Origin: Ascarosepion bandense
Taxonomy: Eukaryota > Mollusca > Cephalopoda > Sepiida > Sepiidae
Assembly (NCBI GenBank): GCA_037127315.1
Contig: JBBBDQ010000352.1
Location: 1,536,001 to 1,600,000, forward strand
DNA length: 64,000 nucleotides
Reading direction: 5' to 3'
This document shows, one piece after another, positions 31,779-42,261 of this stretch (position 1 is its first letter; each line of letters starts with the position of its first letter). A model generated the notes under the pieces. That model searched no databases. It saw only the letters and a list, made by a program, of their open reading frames with translations, and had not been told where the DNA came from. A program made the translations under genes and the position numbers.

Positions 31779-34060
31779 TATATATATAGATGGAGAGGGG
31801 TAAAAATATATAGAGGGAGAGAGATTGAGTGAAAGAGAGGGATATAGATGGAAAGCGAGAGAGGAGAGAGAGATAAGAGGAGATATAGATGGAGAGGGGG
31901 AAAATATATACAGGGAGAGAGATTGAGTGAAAGAGAGGGATATAGATGGAGAGCGAGAGAGGAGAGAGAGAAAAGAAGAGATATAGATGGATAGGGGTAA
32001 AATATATACAGGGAGAGAGATTGAGTGAAAGAGAGGGATATAGATGGAGAGCGAGAGAGGAGAGAGAGAAAAGAGGAGATATCGATGGAGAGGGGTTAAA
32101 TATATACAGGGAGAGAGATTGAGTGAAAGAGAGGAATATAGATGGAGAGCGAGAGAGGAGAGAGAGAAAAGAGGAGATATAGATGGAGAGGGGTAAAATA
32201 TATACAGGGAGAGAGATTGAGTGAAAGAGAGGGATATAGATGGAGAGCGAGAGAGGAGAGAGAGAGAAAAGAGGAGACACAGATGGAGAGGGGTAAAATA
32301 TATACAGGGAGAGAGATTGAGTGAAAGAGAGGGATATAGATGGAGAGCGAGAGAGAGAGAGAGAGAGAGAAAAGAGGAGATACAGATGGAGAGGGGTAAA
32401 ATATATACAGGGAGAGAGATTGAGTGAAAGAGAGGGATATAGATGGAGAGCGAGAGAGGAGAGAGAGAAAAGAGGAGATATAGATGTAGAGGGTTAAAAT
32501 ATATAGAGGGAGAGAGATTGAGTGAAAGAGAGGGATATAGATGGAAAGCGAGAGAGGAGAGAGAGAAAAGAGGAGATATAGATGGAGAGGGGTAAAATAT
32601 ATACAGGGAGAGAGATTGAGTGAAAGAGAGGGATATAGATGGAAAGCGAGAGAGGAGAGAGAGAAAAGAGGAGATATAGATGGAGAGGGGTAAAATATAT
32701 ACAGGGAGAGAGATTGAGTGAAAGAGAGGGATATAGATGGAGAGCGAGAGAGCAGAGAGAGAGAGAGAAAATAGGAGATATAGATGGAGAGGGGTAAAAT
32801 ATATACAGGGAGAGAGATTGAGTGAAAGAGAGGGATATAGATGGAGAGTGAGAGAGGAGAGAGAGAAAAGAGGAGATATAGATGGAGAGGGGTAAAATAT
32901 ATAGAGGGAGAGAGATTGAGTGAAAGAGAGGGATATAGATGGAAAGCGAGAGAGGAGAGAGAGAAAAGAGGAGATACAGATGGAGAGGGGTAAAATATAT
33001 ACAGGGAGAGAGATTGAGTGAAAGAGAGGGATATAGATGGAAAGCGAGAGAGGAGAGAGAGAAAAGAGGAGATATAGATGGAGAGGGGTAAAATATATAG
33101 AGGGAGAGAGATTGGGTGAAAGAGAGGAATATAGATGGAGAGCGAGAGAGGAGAGAGAGAAAAGAGGAGATATAAATGGAGAGGGGTAAAATATATAGAG
33201 GGAGAGAGATTGAGTGAAAGAGAGGGATATAGATGGAAAGCCAGAGAGGAGAGAGAGAAAAGAGGAGATATAGATGGAGAGGGGTAAAATATATACTGGG
33301 AGAGAGATTGAGTGAAAGAGAGGGACATAGATGGAAAGCGAGAGAGGAGAGAGAGAAAAGAGGAGATATAGATGGATAGGGGTAAAATATATACAGGGAG
33401 AGAGATTGAGTTAAATAGAGGGATATAGATGGATAGCGGGAGAGGAGAGAGAGAAAAGAGGAGATATAGATGGAGAGGGGTAAAATATATAGAGGGAGAG
33501 AGATTGGGTGAAAGAGAGGGATATAGATGGAAAGCGAGAGAGGAGAGAGAGAGAAAAGTGGAGATATAGATGGAGAGGGGTAACATATATAGAGGGAGAG
33601 AGATTGAGTGAAAGAGAGGGATATAGATGGAAAGCGAGAGAGGAGAGAGAGAAAAGAGGAGATATAGATGGAGAGGGGTAAAATATATAGAGGGAGAGAG
33701 ATTGGGTGAAAGAGAGGGATATAGATGGAAAGCAGAGAGAGAGAGAGAGAAAAGAGGAGATATAGATGGAGAAGGGTTAAATATATAGAGGGAGAGAGAT
33801 TGAGTGAAAGAGAGGGATATAGATGGAAAGCGAGAGAGGAGAGAGAGAAAATAGGAGATATAGATGGAGAGGGGTAAAATATATACAGGGAGAGAGATTG
33901 AGTGAAAGAGAGGGATATAGATGGAGAGCGAGAGAGGAGAGAGAGAGAGAAAAGAGGAGATATACATGGAGAGGGGTAAAATATATACAGGGAGAGAGAT
34001 TGAGTGAAAGTGAGGGATATAGATGGAAAGCGAGAGAGGAGAGATAGAAAAGAGGAGATA
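31779..34060 (+). repeat. 98-bp minisatellite, about 23 units
   Basis: The motif GGGAGAGAGATTGAGTGAAA recurs at 31913, 32011, 32109 and 32207, exactly 98 bp apart, with occasional 2-4 bp GA expansions later. Unit variants differ at a few sites (ACAGGG/AGAGGG, GAAAGC/GAGAGC). The purine-rich unit contains no stop codon in the minus-strand frames, and 98 is not a multiple of three. Very long Ser/Leu/Ile/Pro-rich open frames (623 and 553 codons) therefore arise by chance. These are not genes. Confidence 0.95.
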
Positions 34061-34063
34061 TAT

Positions 34064-34430
34064 GTGCGTCGTGGTGCAGTGGATATCGGCTCGAAAAGAG
34101 AAATCGGTGAGCCGAGTTCGAATTTCAGCTGAATACCCTGCATCCAGTTAAGCACTGGTATCCTTTGGAAAGTATTAACCCGTTCCTTCCCTCCAATTAT
34201 GGGTTAAATAACAGGGTAGGACTTGGCGACCCTGCCCTTAAAAAAAAACAAATCCCAATGAATCTTGATACTCGAAAAGAAAAAAAGTATTACTAGACAC
34301 AAAAATTTATAAAAAAACAAAAATAAATTGTTGAAAGAAAAAGGTATTACCGTCAATAAATAAATAAAAATTAGTTGGCAATAAATGGCCCGCCGAGGTG
34401 TTGATTTACCATAAAAACAACCAACAATTA
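34064..34430 (+). mobile_element. tRNA-type SINE with long 3' region, lacking the 5S head
   Basis: Begins GTGCGTCGTGGTGCAGTGGA directly at the end of the minisatellite. It continues through the tRNA-like head (B-box GAGTTCGAATTTC) and a 3' region that shares 'gtattactagacacaaaaa' and 'aataaattgttgaaagaaaa' with the chimeric copies at 37561 and 43445. It is 5'-truncated relative to them. Confidence 0.75.
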
Positions 34431-34546
34431 TTATGGGACAGAAAGAACTTTTAATGATAAGATCAAGAAACCGAAGCTACAATTTGTGTAATCAGAAGAA
34501 AAAAATTAAAAAAATTAAAAGAACAATTGGAAAAACACTGCTTGGC

Positions 34547-34841
34547 TTTTCGGCCCTTTTATTTTAGTTTTTGCTTCAGGTTTGGCTCTAAGTAGGTATA
34601 ATTGTAGTTCTTAGTCTCAGCCATGATGCCATTTACTCAGAGGACTTTGATATTGATACCAGGAAATCAAAATTTGACTTACATCCAATCTTTTTTCTTT
34701 CAGTCTACGGTTTCGCTTTAACTGGAAACAACTATTGCTTTTTAGTCTTTCGTGCCAACGTCCAAAGAGTCTGAGCTCCAGGACCATGGATTAGTTTTAA
34801 AGCTTTCATTACACCCGAGCAACGCCGGGCTATACTGCTAG
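34547..34841 (+). mobile_element. Helitron-like element, 3' part
   Basis: Retains the terminal 3' block including GATACCAGGAAATCAAAATT, the GC hairpin and TACTGCTAG, followed by T (34842). The 5' part is absent. Confidence 0.65.
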
Positions 34842-35011
34842 TAAATGTATAGAAACTACTGTGGTCAGAAAATGAGGGACCATTTTATGTATTGATTGTA
34901 AAATACCTAATTTACATCCACATTATAATTTCTTGCTTATCAAATTCTGATTAGGTATGAATACAACTCTCCTCCACACAGCTATGCATAAGACTTGTAT
35001 CACTAAATCAT

Positions 35012-35313
35012 TCAGTCAGTTAAGTGCCATAAGTGATACACGCTTCGACGATCATGTCTCGAAAGAGACATGACTCACTGGGCAGAATATTTTCCCGCAG
35101 TAGTTTGCCATTACTTTCTACGGTAGACTGGTTGCCAACTAAGGCTATAGAACACAATCTCTCTTGCTATTTAACCCATAGTTGGAAGAAAAAAACGGAT
35201 TAATATCTTCCCAAAGGGTATTTGCGTGTAAATGAATGCAATGAATTTAACTGGAATTCGAACTCAGCTCTCCGATTTCTTGTTCAGAGACGATATCCAC
35301 TGCACCTCAACGC
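35012..35313 (-). mobile_element. SINE family 1, full length
   Basis: The minus strand runs from GCGTTGAGGTGCAGTGGATA to CTTAACTGACTGA, with the palindromic ATGTCTCTTTCGAGACATGA near the 3' end. Confidence 0.8.
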
Positions 35314-35548
35314 AAATTATCTAAAAAAAAAATCTTAAAATGTAAAAAAATATTTTCTGGCTTTAAATAACCTGCAAAGGGTTGATAAACCGTAGAAAAC
35401 GAATCAATCAATTACTGCGACACAGGCATGTCTTTTAGATTTATTTACAGTATCTGGAATATAAATGTATAGAAACTACCGGAGCCAAAATCTGAGAGAT
35501 CAGTTTATATCAGGTACCTTAACGAAATCGCTACAAATCAGCATCAAC

Positions 35549-35775
35549 CAGTCAGTTAAGATACACGCTTGGGTTATCATGTCTCGAAAGATTTTTCCGC
35601 AGTAGGTTGCCATTATTTTTGCGATAGACTGTTTGCCAACCAAGACTAGAGAATCCATTCTGTCCTGTCATTTAACCTATAGCTGAAAGGAAGGGATAGA
35701 TTAATGCCTTTCCCAAGGGTATTCGTGCGTAAGTGAATGCAACGAATTCAACTGGAATTCGGACTCGGTTCTCCG
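35549..35775 (-). mobile_element. SINE family 1, head truncated
   Basis: Contains the body and 3' end on the minus strand. The tRNA-like head is cut after 'gaattcggactcggttctccga'. Confidence 0.65.
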
Positions 35776-36284
35776 AACTGAGATAAAAACATGTTTCAAA
35801 CGTAATGAAAACAATTTTATCGTCAAAATCTTTGATTTTATTAAGAGGAAATTTCAAGTTTTTTTTAAACATTTAATGAACTTGTTACTCTTTTAAAAAA
35901 AGAAATTGAATTTTTAAAAAAATAAATTGTTTTTCTGGCTTCAACATTTGTTCTAACTGTTAGTATTGCAAATTTTAGCCTTTTTCTTTTGCTGTGACAG
36001 ACACATTAATTTTGAAATTCTTGCAAAATTCAAATAATTGTTTGATATTAATGAAAGCTTCAGGACTTATTCAAAAATTAATAAAATTATTTTTGAAATT
36101 TCATTATTAAAAATCGTGGTAAAAATTTATTTTTATATTTTTTTTCACATGTGTTTCATCCCCATAATTACTTTTATGAAAAATTGAGAAATTCAACTTG
36201 ATAATTTTTTTTAAAAGCTAAATTATTTGAAAAATTTAAAGCACCAATTGTCTCTGTGTCGTGTATAAAATATTTAATATACCT
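35776..36284. other. Very AT-rich DNA, nothing recognised
   Basis: T- and A-run-rich sequence with no feature. Confidence 0.4.
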
Positions 36285-36290
36285 ACAATA

Positions 36291-36558
36291 CGTTGTGGGG
36301 CATTGGATATCGGCTTGGAACAAGCAATCAGAGTTGAATTCGTTGCATTCACTTACGCGCATATAACTTTGGGAAAGGTATTAATCAGTCTCTTCTCCCT
36401 CCAGTTATGGGTTAAATAACGGGACAGATTGGGTTCTATAGTTTTAGCTGGCAACCAGTCTACTGCAGAAATAATGGCAACCTACTGCGGGATAATCATC
36501 TGCCTAGTCAGTCATGTCTCTTTCGAGACATGATCGCCCAAGCGACTGACTGACTGAA
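36291..36558 (+). mobile_element. SINE family 1, first part of a SINE-linker-SINE composite
   Basis: The head CGTTGTGGGGCATTGGATAT leads into a full body ending 'cgactgactgactgaatata'. A palindromic linker and a truncated second SINE follow directly. Confidence 0.75.
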
Positions 36559-36562
36559 TATA

Positions 36563-36870
36563 ATAGTTGGAAACATAATTAAAAACTTATACTGGGCATA
36601 AATGGGGGATCAGTTTTCTATTGTTATGAAGTAATAAACTGATCCCACACTAATTATACTTCATATAATACTATAATATAATCTATCTCTTCTCCTTCCA
36701 GTTATGTGTTAAGTAATAGAACAGATTGGGTTCCATAGCCTTGGCTGGCAACCAGTCTACCGCAGAAAGTAATGAAAATCTAGTGCAGGATAATCATCTG
36801 CCCAGTCAGTTTTTCGAGACATTATCGCTCTAGCGTGTATCATGTATGATACTTAACTGACTGATTTATA
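36563..36870 (+). mobile_element. Palindromic linker and truncated second SINE
   Basis: The linker has ATGGGGGATCAGTTTTCTAT ... AACTGATCCCACACTAATTA. The second SINE begins abruptly at 'ctatctcttctccttccagt' without its head. The same junction is present, inverted, near 39470-39490. Confidence 0.65.
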
Positions 36871-36875
36871 CTGGG

Positions 36876-37156
36876 GTGCTCTGGTGCACTGGATATCGGC
36901 TCGGAACAAGAAATCAGAGTTGGATTCCTTGCATTCACTTACGTGCATATAACTTTGGGAAAGGTATTAATCAGTCTCTTCTCCCTCCAGTTATGGGTTA
37001 AATATCGGGATAGATTGGGTTCTATAGCCTTTGTTAGCAACCAGTCTACCGCAGAAAATAATGGCAAACTACTGCGGGAAAATATTCTGCTCAGTCATGT
37101 CTCAAATGAGACATGATCGCCAAAGAGTGTATCAGGTATGGCACTTAAGTGTCTGA
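36876..37156 (+). mobile_element. SINE family 1, full length
   Basis: GTGCTCTGGTGCACTGGATA head, B-box-like GAGTTGGATTCC, and body to 'ggcacttaagtgtctgac', followed by an ATA microsatellite (37160-37175). Confidence 0.75.
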
Positions 37157-37560
37157 CAATAATAATAATAATAATACATATAATATATGATAGATGCTTT
37201 ATGGGTGTGGTCACGCTCGCTTTAACGTCAGTTTGGAGTCACCTAATGGTAAAAAAAAAACGTAGTCCATGAAAAAGAAGCAACCGAGGGTTGGAATACA
37301 AGTCTGACTCATCAGAAGTTATTAGGTTATCGCATTAGGACGCATTTTCTGGTTGGTTGTTAATCTGGTCGTCTAATGAAATAACCCTCTCAGTAAATAT
37401 AAAAAAAATTAGCTTCACTTATTCCGGGCTCTTTTTTTCAAGATAATTTTTCTTTCAAGATATTTTTTCTTTCAATCTATTGTTACTCATTAAACATATA
37501 AAAACGATTAAAATAAAACAATGTCGAGTTATCTCACTATATGAGCACAAACTGGGGAGG

Positions 37561-37678
37561 GCTTATGGCCATATCACATTGATTACACTGGTTCTCGCTC
37601 GATCACCGAAGTTAAGCAACGTTGAGCCTGGTAAGTATTTAGATGGGTGACCGCTTGGGAATACCAGGTGCTGTAAGC
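37561..37678 (+). rRNA. 5S rRNA-like head of a SINE
   Basis: GCTTATGGCCATATCACATT at the 5' end and GGGAATACCAGGTGCTGTAA at the 3' end match a eukaryotic 5S rRNA across its whole length. Box A (AAGTTAAGCAACGTTG), the intermediate element and box C (GATGGGTGACCGCTTGGG) are all recognisable. Mutations in helix I and the fusion to a tRNA-like unit argue against a functional 5S gene. Confidence 0.8.
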
Positions 37679-38045
37679 GTATAGTGACGGAAGTGCGTCG
37701 TGGTGCAGTGGATATCAGCTCGGAAAGAGAAATCGGTGAGCCGAGTTCGAATTCCAGTTGAATACCCTGCATTCATTTAAGCACTGGTACCCCTGGGAAA
37801 TGTATTAACCCGTCCCTTCCCTCCAGTTATGGGTTAAATAACAGGGTAGGACTTGGGGACCCTGCCCTTAAAAACAAATCCCAGTGAATCTTGATATTCG
37901 AAAAGAAAAAAGTATTACTAGACACAAAAACACTTATAAAAACAACAATAAATTGTTGACAGAAAAAAGTATTACCAGCAATAAATAAATGAATAAAATT
38001 TAGTTGGCAATAAATGATCCGCCGAGGTTGATATGCCATAAAAAC
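37561..38045 (+). mobile_element. Chimeric 5S rRNA-tRNA SINE, copy 1
   Basis: A 118-bp 5S rRNA-like segment (37561-37678) is followed by the short spacer 'gtatagtgacggaagtgcgt' and then a tRNA-like head (GTCGTGGTGCAGTGGATATC; B-box GAGTTCGAATTCC). A 3' region identical in layout to 34064-34430 follows. The order and spacer match the copy at 43445, so the fusion is a property of the element. The 5S part has its own pol III internal control region. Confidence 0.8.
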
Positions 38046-38380
38046 AAAACAAAAAGAAACTGGAGGAAAAGCACCATTTTTTTGTATCGACTACATGCAT
38101 GAGAAATTTATACTCTTTGATAACAGCAAGAGAGTAGGCCAGAGGTTATATACAAGTGAATGACAAAAACGATACACAAAACCCCCCACTAAAAAGTATA
38201 TGGTTACTATATATCGATCTTTCAAAGTGGTTATTCATTATTCAGTTTTGCCTCAATGGAGAAAAAAAGGCAACCTCGTATTGTGGAAAAATTGGGTGTA
38301 ACTATGCGTGAAAAATTAAAAATGAAACATTCTAGACTTGTAAACAGAGTTGGCTGCACGCTTCTCAATCAAATACCCAG
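38046..38380. other. Unassigned DNA
   Basis: No feature recognised between the chimeric SINE and the next LINE fragment. Confidence 0.35.
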
Positions 38381-38384
38381 AAGC

Positions 38385-38980
38385 TTCTTCTTCTTCTATA
38401 TGCCCTGTCCCTTCAGGACGTAGGCTATCATGGTTCTCCACGTTTCTCTATCCCTTTGGGCTCTTAGTATGTTTGTTCCTGTTACACTTCACAACCCCTG
38501 TTCCGTCATCCACTAGATCAGGCCCTGCAAATATGTTATCCGCTGTCTTCCTCTGTTTCTTTTTCCTTATATTTGGCCTTTAAGGTTCTCCAAGCCCTCC
38601 TTCCTTATTGCATGTCCCAGGAACTTCAGTTGTCTCTTCCTGATGCTCAGTATTAATTTCCTTTTTGTTGCCATTCTTTCCAACACCTCATCGTTGCTTG
38701 CATGCTCAGTCCACGATATCCATAGCATCCTTCTGTAGAACCACATTTCGGCTGCTTCAATTTTGTCCTCATTTTCGATGATATTGTCTAGCATTCACTG
38801 CCGTATTGAAGAACTGACATCACATAGCAATCCAGCACCCTTTTCTTTGTTTCTAGTGAATTTTTCCTGTGTGTTAGTACTTTACTCAGCTTCTGGAACG
38901 CGTCCTTTGCCATGCCAATTCGAACTTCGGATCTCTGTGTCGCACTTTCCATCTACTGTTAGAACACTTCCCAGAAGCTG
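38385..38980 (-). mobile_element. LINE family A 3' fragment, minus strand
   Basis: Begins on the plus strand with the inverted tail TTCTTCTTCTTCTATATGCC and on the minus strand encodes [20 protein letters not shown], then LGHAIRKEGLENL, plus upstream [20 protein letters not shown] residues in another frame. Truncated and frame-broken. Confidence 0.75.
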
Positions 38981-38984
38981 CATA

Positions 38985-39296
38985 GCCTGAATTATGAAAT
39001 TTTACCTCATCTTCTATATTCACCTGACATCTCTCCTACTGATTATCATATATTTAAGCATCCTGAGCTTTTCATACGTAGTAAAACATTCTTTAATAAC
39101 GAAGAGATAATAGAAGCATTTAAATTGTTTATCACATCAAAGAATGCGAATTAATGAGAGCAGTCATTCATCAACATGGTGCTTATTTCAACTTAATAAA
39201 TTAATTATTTAACATTTTAGAAGAGTTTTATTAATTTCCTATAAAATGCATCATTTCATTTGTGACAATCTAATACGTTTTTAATTCTGCGATAAC
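38985..39296. other. AT-rich DNA, nothing recognised
   Basis: No element or coding signal seen. Confidence 0.35.
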
Positions 39297-39297
39297 T

Positions 39298-39605
39298 GTC
39301 AGTCGGTCAAGTACCGTACGTGACACACGCTTGGGTGATCAAGTCTCAAAAGAGACATGACTGGGCAGAAGATTATCCCGCAGCAGGTTGCCATTACTTT
39401 CTGCGGTAGACTGGTTGCCACCCAAAGCTATAGAACCCAATCTGTCCTGCTATTTGACTCATAGCTGTAGGAGGAAAAGATGTATTATATTATTAAGTAG
39501 TAATTAGTGGGGGGGGGGGGTCAGTTTATTACTTCATAACAATTTAAAACTGATCACCCACTTTTTGCCCAGTAAAAGCCTTAATCATGTTTTCAACTAT
39601 TATAT
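39298..39605 (-). mobile_element. Truncated SINE plus palindromic linker, inverted composite
   Basis: 39298-39472 is a headless SINE on the minus strand. 39480-39605 is the linker with a G11-12 run and ACTGATCACCCACTTTTTGC. Together with the SINE at 39610 this is the inverted counterpart of 36291-36870. Confidence 0.65.
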
Positions 39606-39609
39606 TTAG

Positions 39610-39908
39610 CCAGTCAGTCAAGTGCCATACGTGATACACGCTTTGGGCGATCATATCTCAAAAGAGACATGACTAGGCAGAAGATATTCCCGTATTAGGT
39701 TGCTATTGCTTTCTGCGGTAAACTGGTTGCCAGCCAAAGCTATAGAGCCTAATCTGTTCTGTTATTTAACCCGTCAGTGGAGGGAAGAGACGGATTAATA
39801 TTTTTCCCAAGGGTACCAGTGCTTAAGTGAATGCAAGGAATTTAACTGGAATTCGAACTCGGCTCCTTGATTTCTCATTCTGAGTCGATACCCACTGCAC
39901 CACAACGC
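39610..39908 (-). mobile_element. SINE family 1, full length
   Basis: The minus strand runs from TGCGTTGTGGTGCAGTGGGT at the head to the 3' 'tgactgactggct'. A box and B box (GAGTTCGAATTCC when read from the head) are well preserved. Confidence 0.8.
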
Positions 39909-40079
39909 ACATCCCGATAACAGTAGCACGCAAATTAATGGACGAAGAAGACATCAGTTGAAAGCATTAGACTAAGAAATTGTAACGTAAATATTAAGAA
40001 ACAAGTGAAAATAAATAAAAAAAAATATGTAAAATGTAAATAATTCTCATCATAAAAAAACAACTCAACAACTCATTGA

Positions 40080-41178
40080 TATAATTAGCATATTCGACAA
40101 AATACGACACAAAGAATTGATGGAGATGCTGGGCAATCTCGACATTTTCGGCAAAGACATAAGAATAATCAAGAATCTATACTGGCAGCAAACGGCCTGC
40201 ATACGGACAGGTAGATACATACGGACCTCAGTAGATACACAAAGATAGAAAAAGGCGTAAGACAAGGATGTGTCTTTTCACCGGATTTGTTCAACCTATA
40301 CAGCGAGAATATTTTGAGGACCCTAGATGACACGCCAGGATTTGTTATTGGAGGCCACAACCTGAACAACATAAGATATGTGGACGATACAGTGCTGATT
40401 GCGGACACGGAAAGGAAACTACAAGACCTCATACAGAAAGTAGCAGTGGAGAGTGACAAGAAGGGACTACAAATAAACTTTAAGAAAACTGAGTGCATGG
40501 TCATCAGCAAAAGATACAACCCAAAATGCCAAATACAGGTGGAGAATAACAGAATCAAACAAGTACAAGAATTTAAGTACCTAGGAAGTGTTCTAACAGT
40601 AGATGGAAAGTGCGACACGGAGATCCGAAGGCAAATTGGCATGGCAAAGGACGCGTTCCAGAAGATGAGCAAAATACTAACACACAGGAAAATCTCAATA
40701 GAAACGAAGAAAAGAGTGCTAGACTGCTACGTGATGTCAGTTCTTCAATACGGCTGTGAATGCTGGACAATATCATCGAAAATGAGGACAAAACTGGAAG
40801 CGGCCGAAATGTGGTTCTACAGAAGGATGCTACGGGTATCGTGGACTGAGCATACAAGCAACGACGAGGTTTTAGAAAGAATGGCAACAAAAAGGAAATT
40901 GATGCTGAGCATCAGGAAGAGACAACTGAAGTTCCTGGGACATGCAATGAGGATGGAGAGCCTGGAGAACCTGATACTGACTGGTCAGATAGAAGGAAAG
41001 AGAGACAGAGGAAGGCAGCGGATAACATATTTGCAGGGACTGATCAGGTGGATGACGGAACGGGGGTTGTCAGGAGCAACAGGAGCAAACATACTAAGAG
41101 CCACAAGGGATAGAGAGACGTGGAGAGCCATGATCGCCTACGTCCTGAAGGGACAGGGCACATAGAAGAAGAATATAT
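40080..41178 (+). mobile_element. LINE family A (RTE-like), best preserved copy
   Basis: Begins inside the reverse transcriptase (FDKIRHKELMEML at about 40095). It continues through [16 protein letters not shown] after one frameshift near 40235 and then stays open to the natural stop at 41163. The 3' end is CACATAGAAGAAGAA, the (GAA)-type tail shared by the family. It is 5'-truncated; the endonuclease is missing. Confidence 0.85.
40287..41165 (+). CDS. Partial reverse transcriptase ORF of LINE family A (292 codons)
   Basis: This is the C-terminal part of a non-LTR retrotransposon polyprotein that in an intact element would reverse-transcribe RNA at the nicked target. Visible landmarks are the catalytic YVDD box at residues 31-34 (valine replaces the commoner alanine), the [11 protein letters not shown] block at 60-70, FKYLGSVLT at about 97-104, CWTISSKM around residue 155, [12 protein letters not shown] and TEHTSNDEV just after, a basic LGHAMR segment and a terminal [15 protein letters not shown] block. 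The overall pattern resembles RTE-clade elements. The first methionine is internal to the domain, because the true frame continues upstream with a frameshift. The long open frame suggests relative youth. Active on its own: no. Confidence 0.8.
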   Translation: MFNLYSENILRTLDDTPGFVIGGHNLNNIRYVDDTVLIADTERKLQDLIQKVAVESDKKGLQINFKKTECMVISKRYNPKCQIQVENNRIKQVQEFKYLGSVLTVDGKCDTEIRRQIGMAKDAFQKMSKILTHRKISIETKKRVLDCYVMSVLQYGCECWTISSKMRTKLEAAEMWFYRRMLRVSWTEHTSNDEVLERMATKRKLMLSIRKRQLKFLGHAMRMESLENLILTGQIEGKRDRGRQRITYLQGLIRWMTERGLSGATGANILRATRDRETWRAMIAYVLKGQGT

Positions 41179-41179
41179 A

Positions 41180-41540
41180 TTATTATTAATATAATTCCCA
41201 TTAGTATTAATAATTTTCTTGTTCATACGCATTTTGCATGTGACTATTATCATTTATATAATATTATTTTGATTTATATGAATTCATGAACACGTCTCTC
41301 TGGCGAAATTATTACTTTATGTAACATTATTCAGACTCTTGTTTGGATTTTCATTCGAATTAAAATAATAATAGAACATTTTGAATGCAAAATATCGCGC
41401 ATAAAAATAAACGGAGACTCTTTAAGTAGAAAAAAAGAGAAAAGAGAAACAATTTTCTCATGATCGTGGAATTGAATAAATGTGAAAGATCCAATCATGA
41501 CAAAATGAAAACATTGTGTGAATATTAACGATATGCAATA
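41180..41540. other. AT-rich DNA, nothing recognised
   Basis: No repeat or gene seen. Confidence 0.35.
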
Positions 41541-41541
41541 T

Positions 41542-42044
41542 TTTTTTTTTTTTAGTCATATCACCCCAAGCAAGGCGGTAACGCCACTGATGTGCAGGGG
41601 GCTATATAAGAGTGAGAAGATTAGAAAAGAGAAAACCGGAAACCACATCCTAAACAGGAAACAAGGGATGAGCCTCTTCACCTGTTCAATTGATGTGGGT
41701 GGAGTGTGAACCGGGCGATCGTTTAGTCTATCTACTCCAATTGAAAAAAAGAAAAACAGTGAGAAGATTAGAAAAGAGAAAACCGGAAACCACATCCTAA
41801 ACAGGAAACAAGGGATGAGCATTCTTCCCCTGTTCAATAGGTGTGGGTGAAGTGTGAACCGGGCGATAGTTTAGTCTATCTACTCTAATTGAAAAAAAGA
41901 AAAACAGTGAGAAGATTAGAAAAGAGAAAACCGGAAACCACATCCTAAACAGGAAACAAGGGATGAGCCTCTTCACCTGTTCAATAGGTGTGGGTGGAGT
42001 GTGAACCGGGCGATAGTTTAGTCTCTCTACTCCAATTGAAATCC
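41542..42044 (-). mobile_element. LINE family B 3' end with three tandem 147-148-bp units
   Basis: After the signature CATATCACCCCAAGCAAGGC, a unit beginning GTGAGAAGATTAGAAAAGAG repeats at 41612, 41759 and 41907. Units are nearly identical and carry 'cctgttcaataggtgtgggt' and 'gaaccgggcgatagtttagt'. The frames over it are not genes. Confidence 0.8.
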
Positions 42045-42059
42045 ATCGATTTAGTTAAT

Positions 42060-42260
42060 TTCTAACCGCCGCTTAGACATGGCACACGGCTGAATGTTTG
42101 GAATACCCGGTGAGGATCGAACTCACAACTCAGTTGTAATAGGTTCTGGCGAGACAAGCTTACTAACCATAAAACCGCGTCGAGACGACCAAGGTTTAGA
42201 GAGTTGATTTTCTAACAGAAGGTCGAATGCACGGGGTACGCAGCGAGACATGCTTACTTT
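42060..42260 (-). repeat. tRNA-like sequence and left copy of a flanking duplication
   Basis: The minus strand contains a B-box GTGAGTTCGATCCTCAC with a 5-bp T-arm (42110-42130). 42163-42253 ('accgcgtcgagacgaccaag' onward) recurs, diverged, at 43266-43350 on the other side of a LINE. Confidence 0.45.
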
Positions 42261-42261
42261 T

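Noticed and set aside
31756..34155. Very long minus-strand open frames (174, 553 and 623 codons) rich in Ser, Leu, Ile and Pro
   Set aside because: They translate a 98-bp tandem repeat that lacks stops on that strand. The overlapping frames give the same low-complexity pattern, and there is no start context or domain.
37300..37330. Possible extra hammerhead core (CTCATCAG on the plus strand)
   Set aside because: No GAAA/TTTC box or stem II hairpin occurs at the required position.
37561..37678. A functional 5S rRNA gene
   Set aside because: It is fused to a tRNA-like SINE body through a spacer also found at 43561, shows changes in helix I, and is not in a tandem 5S cluster.
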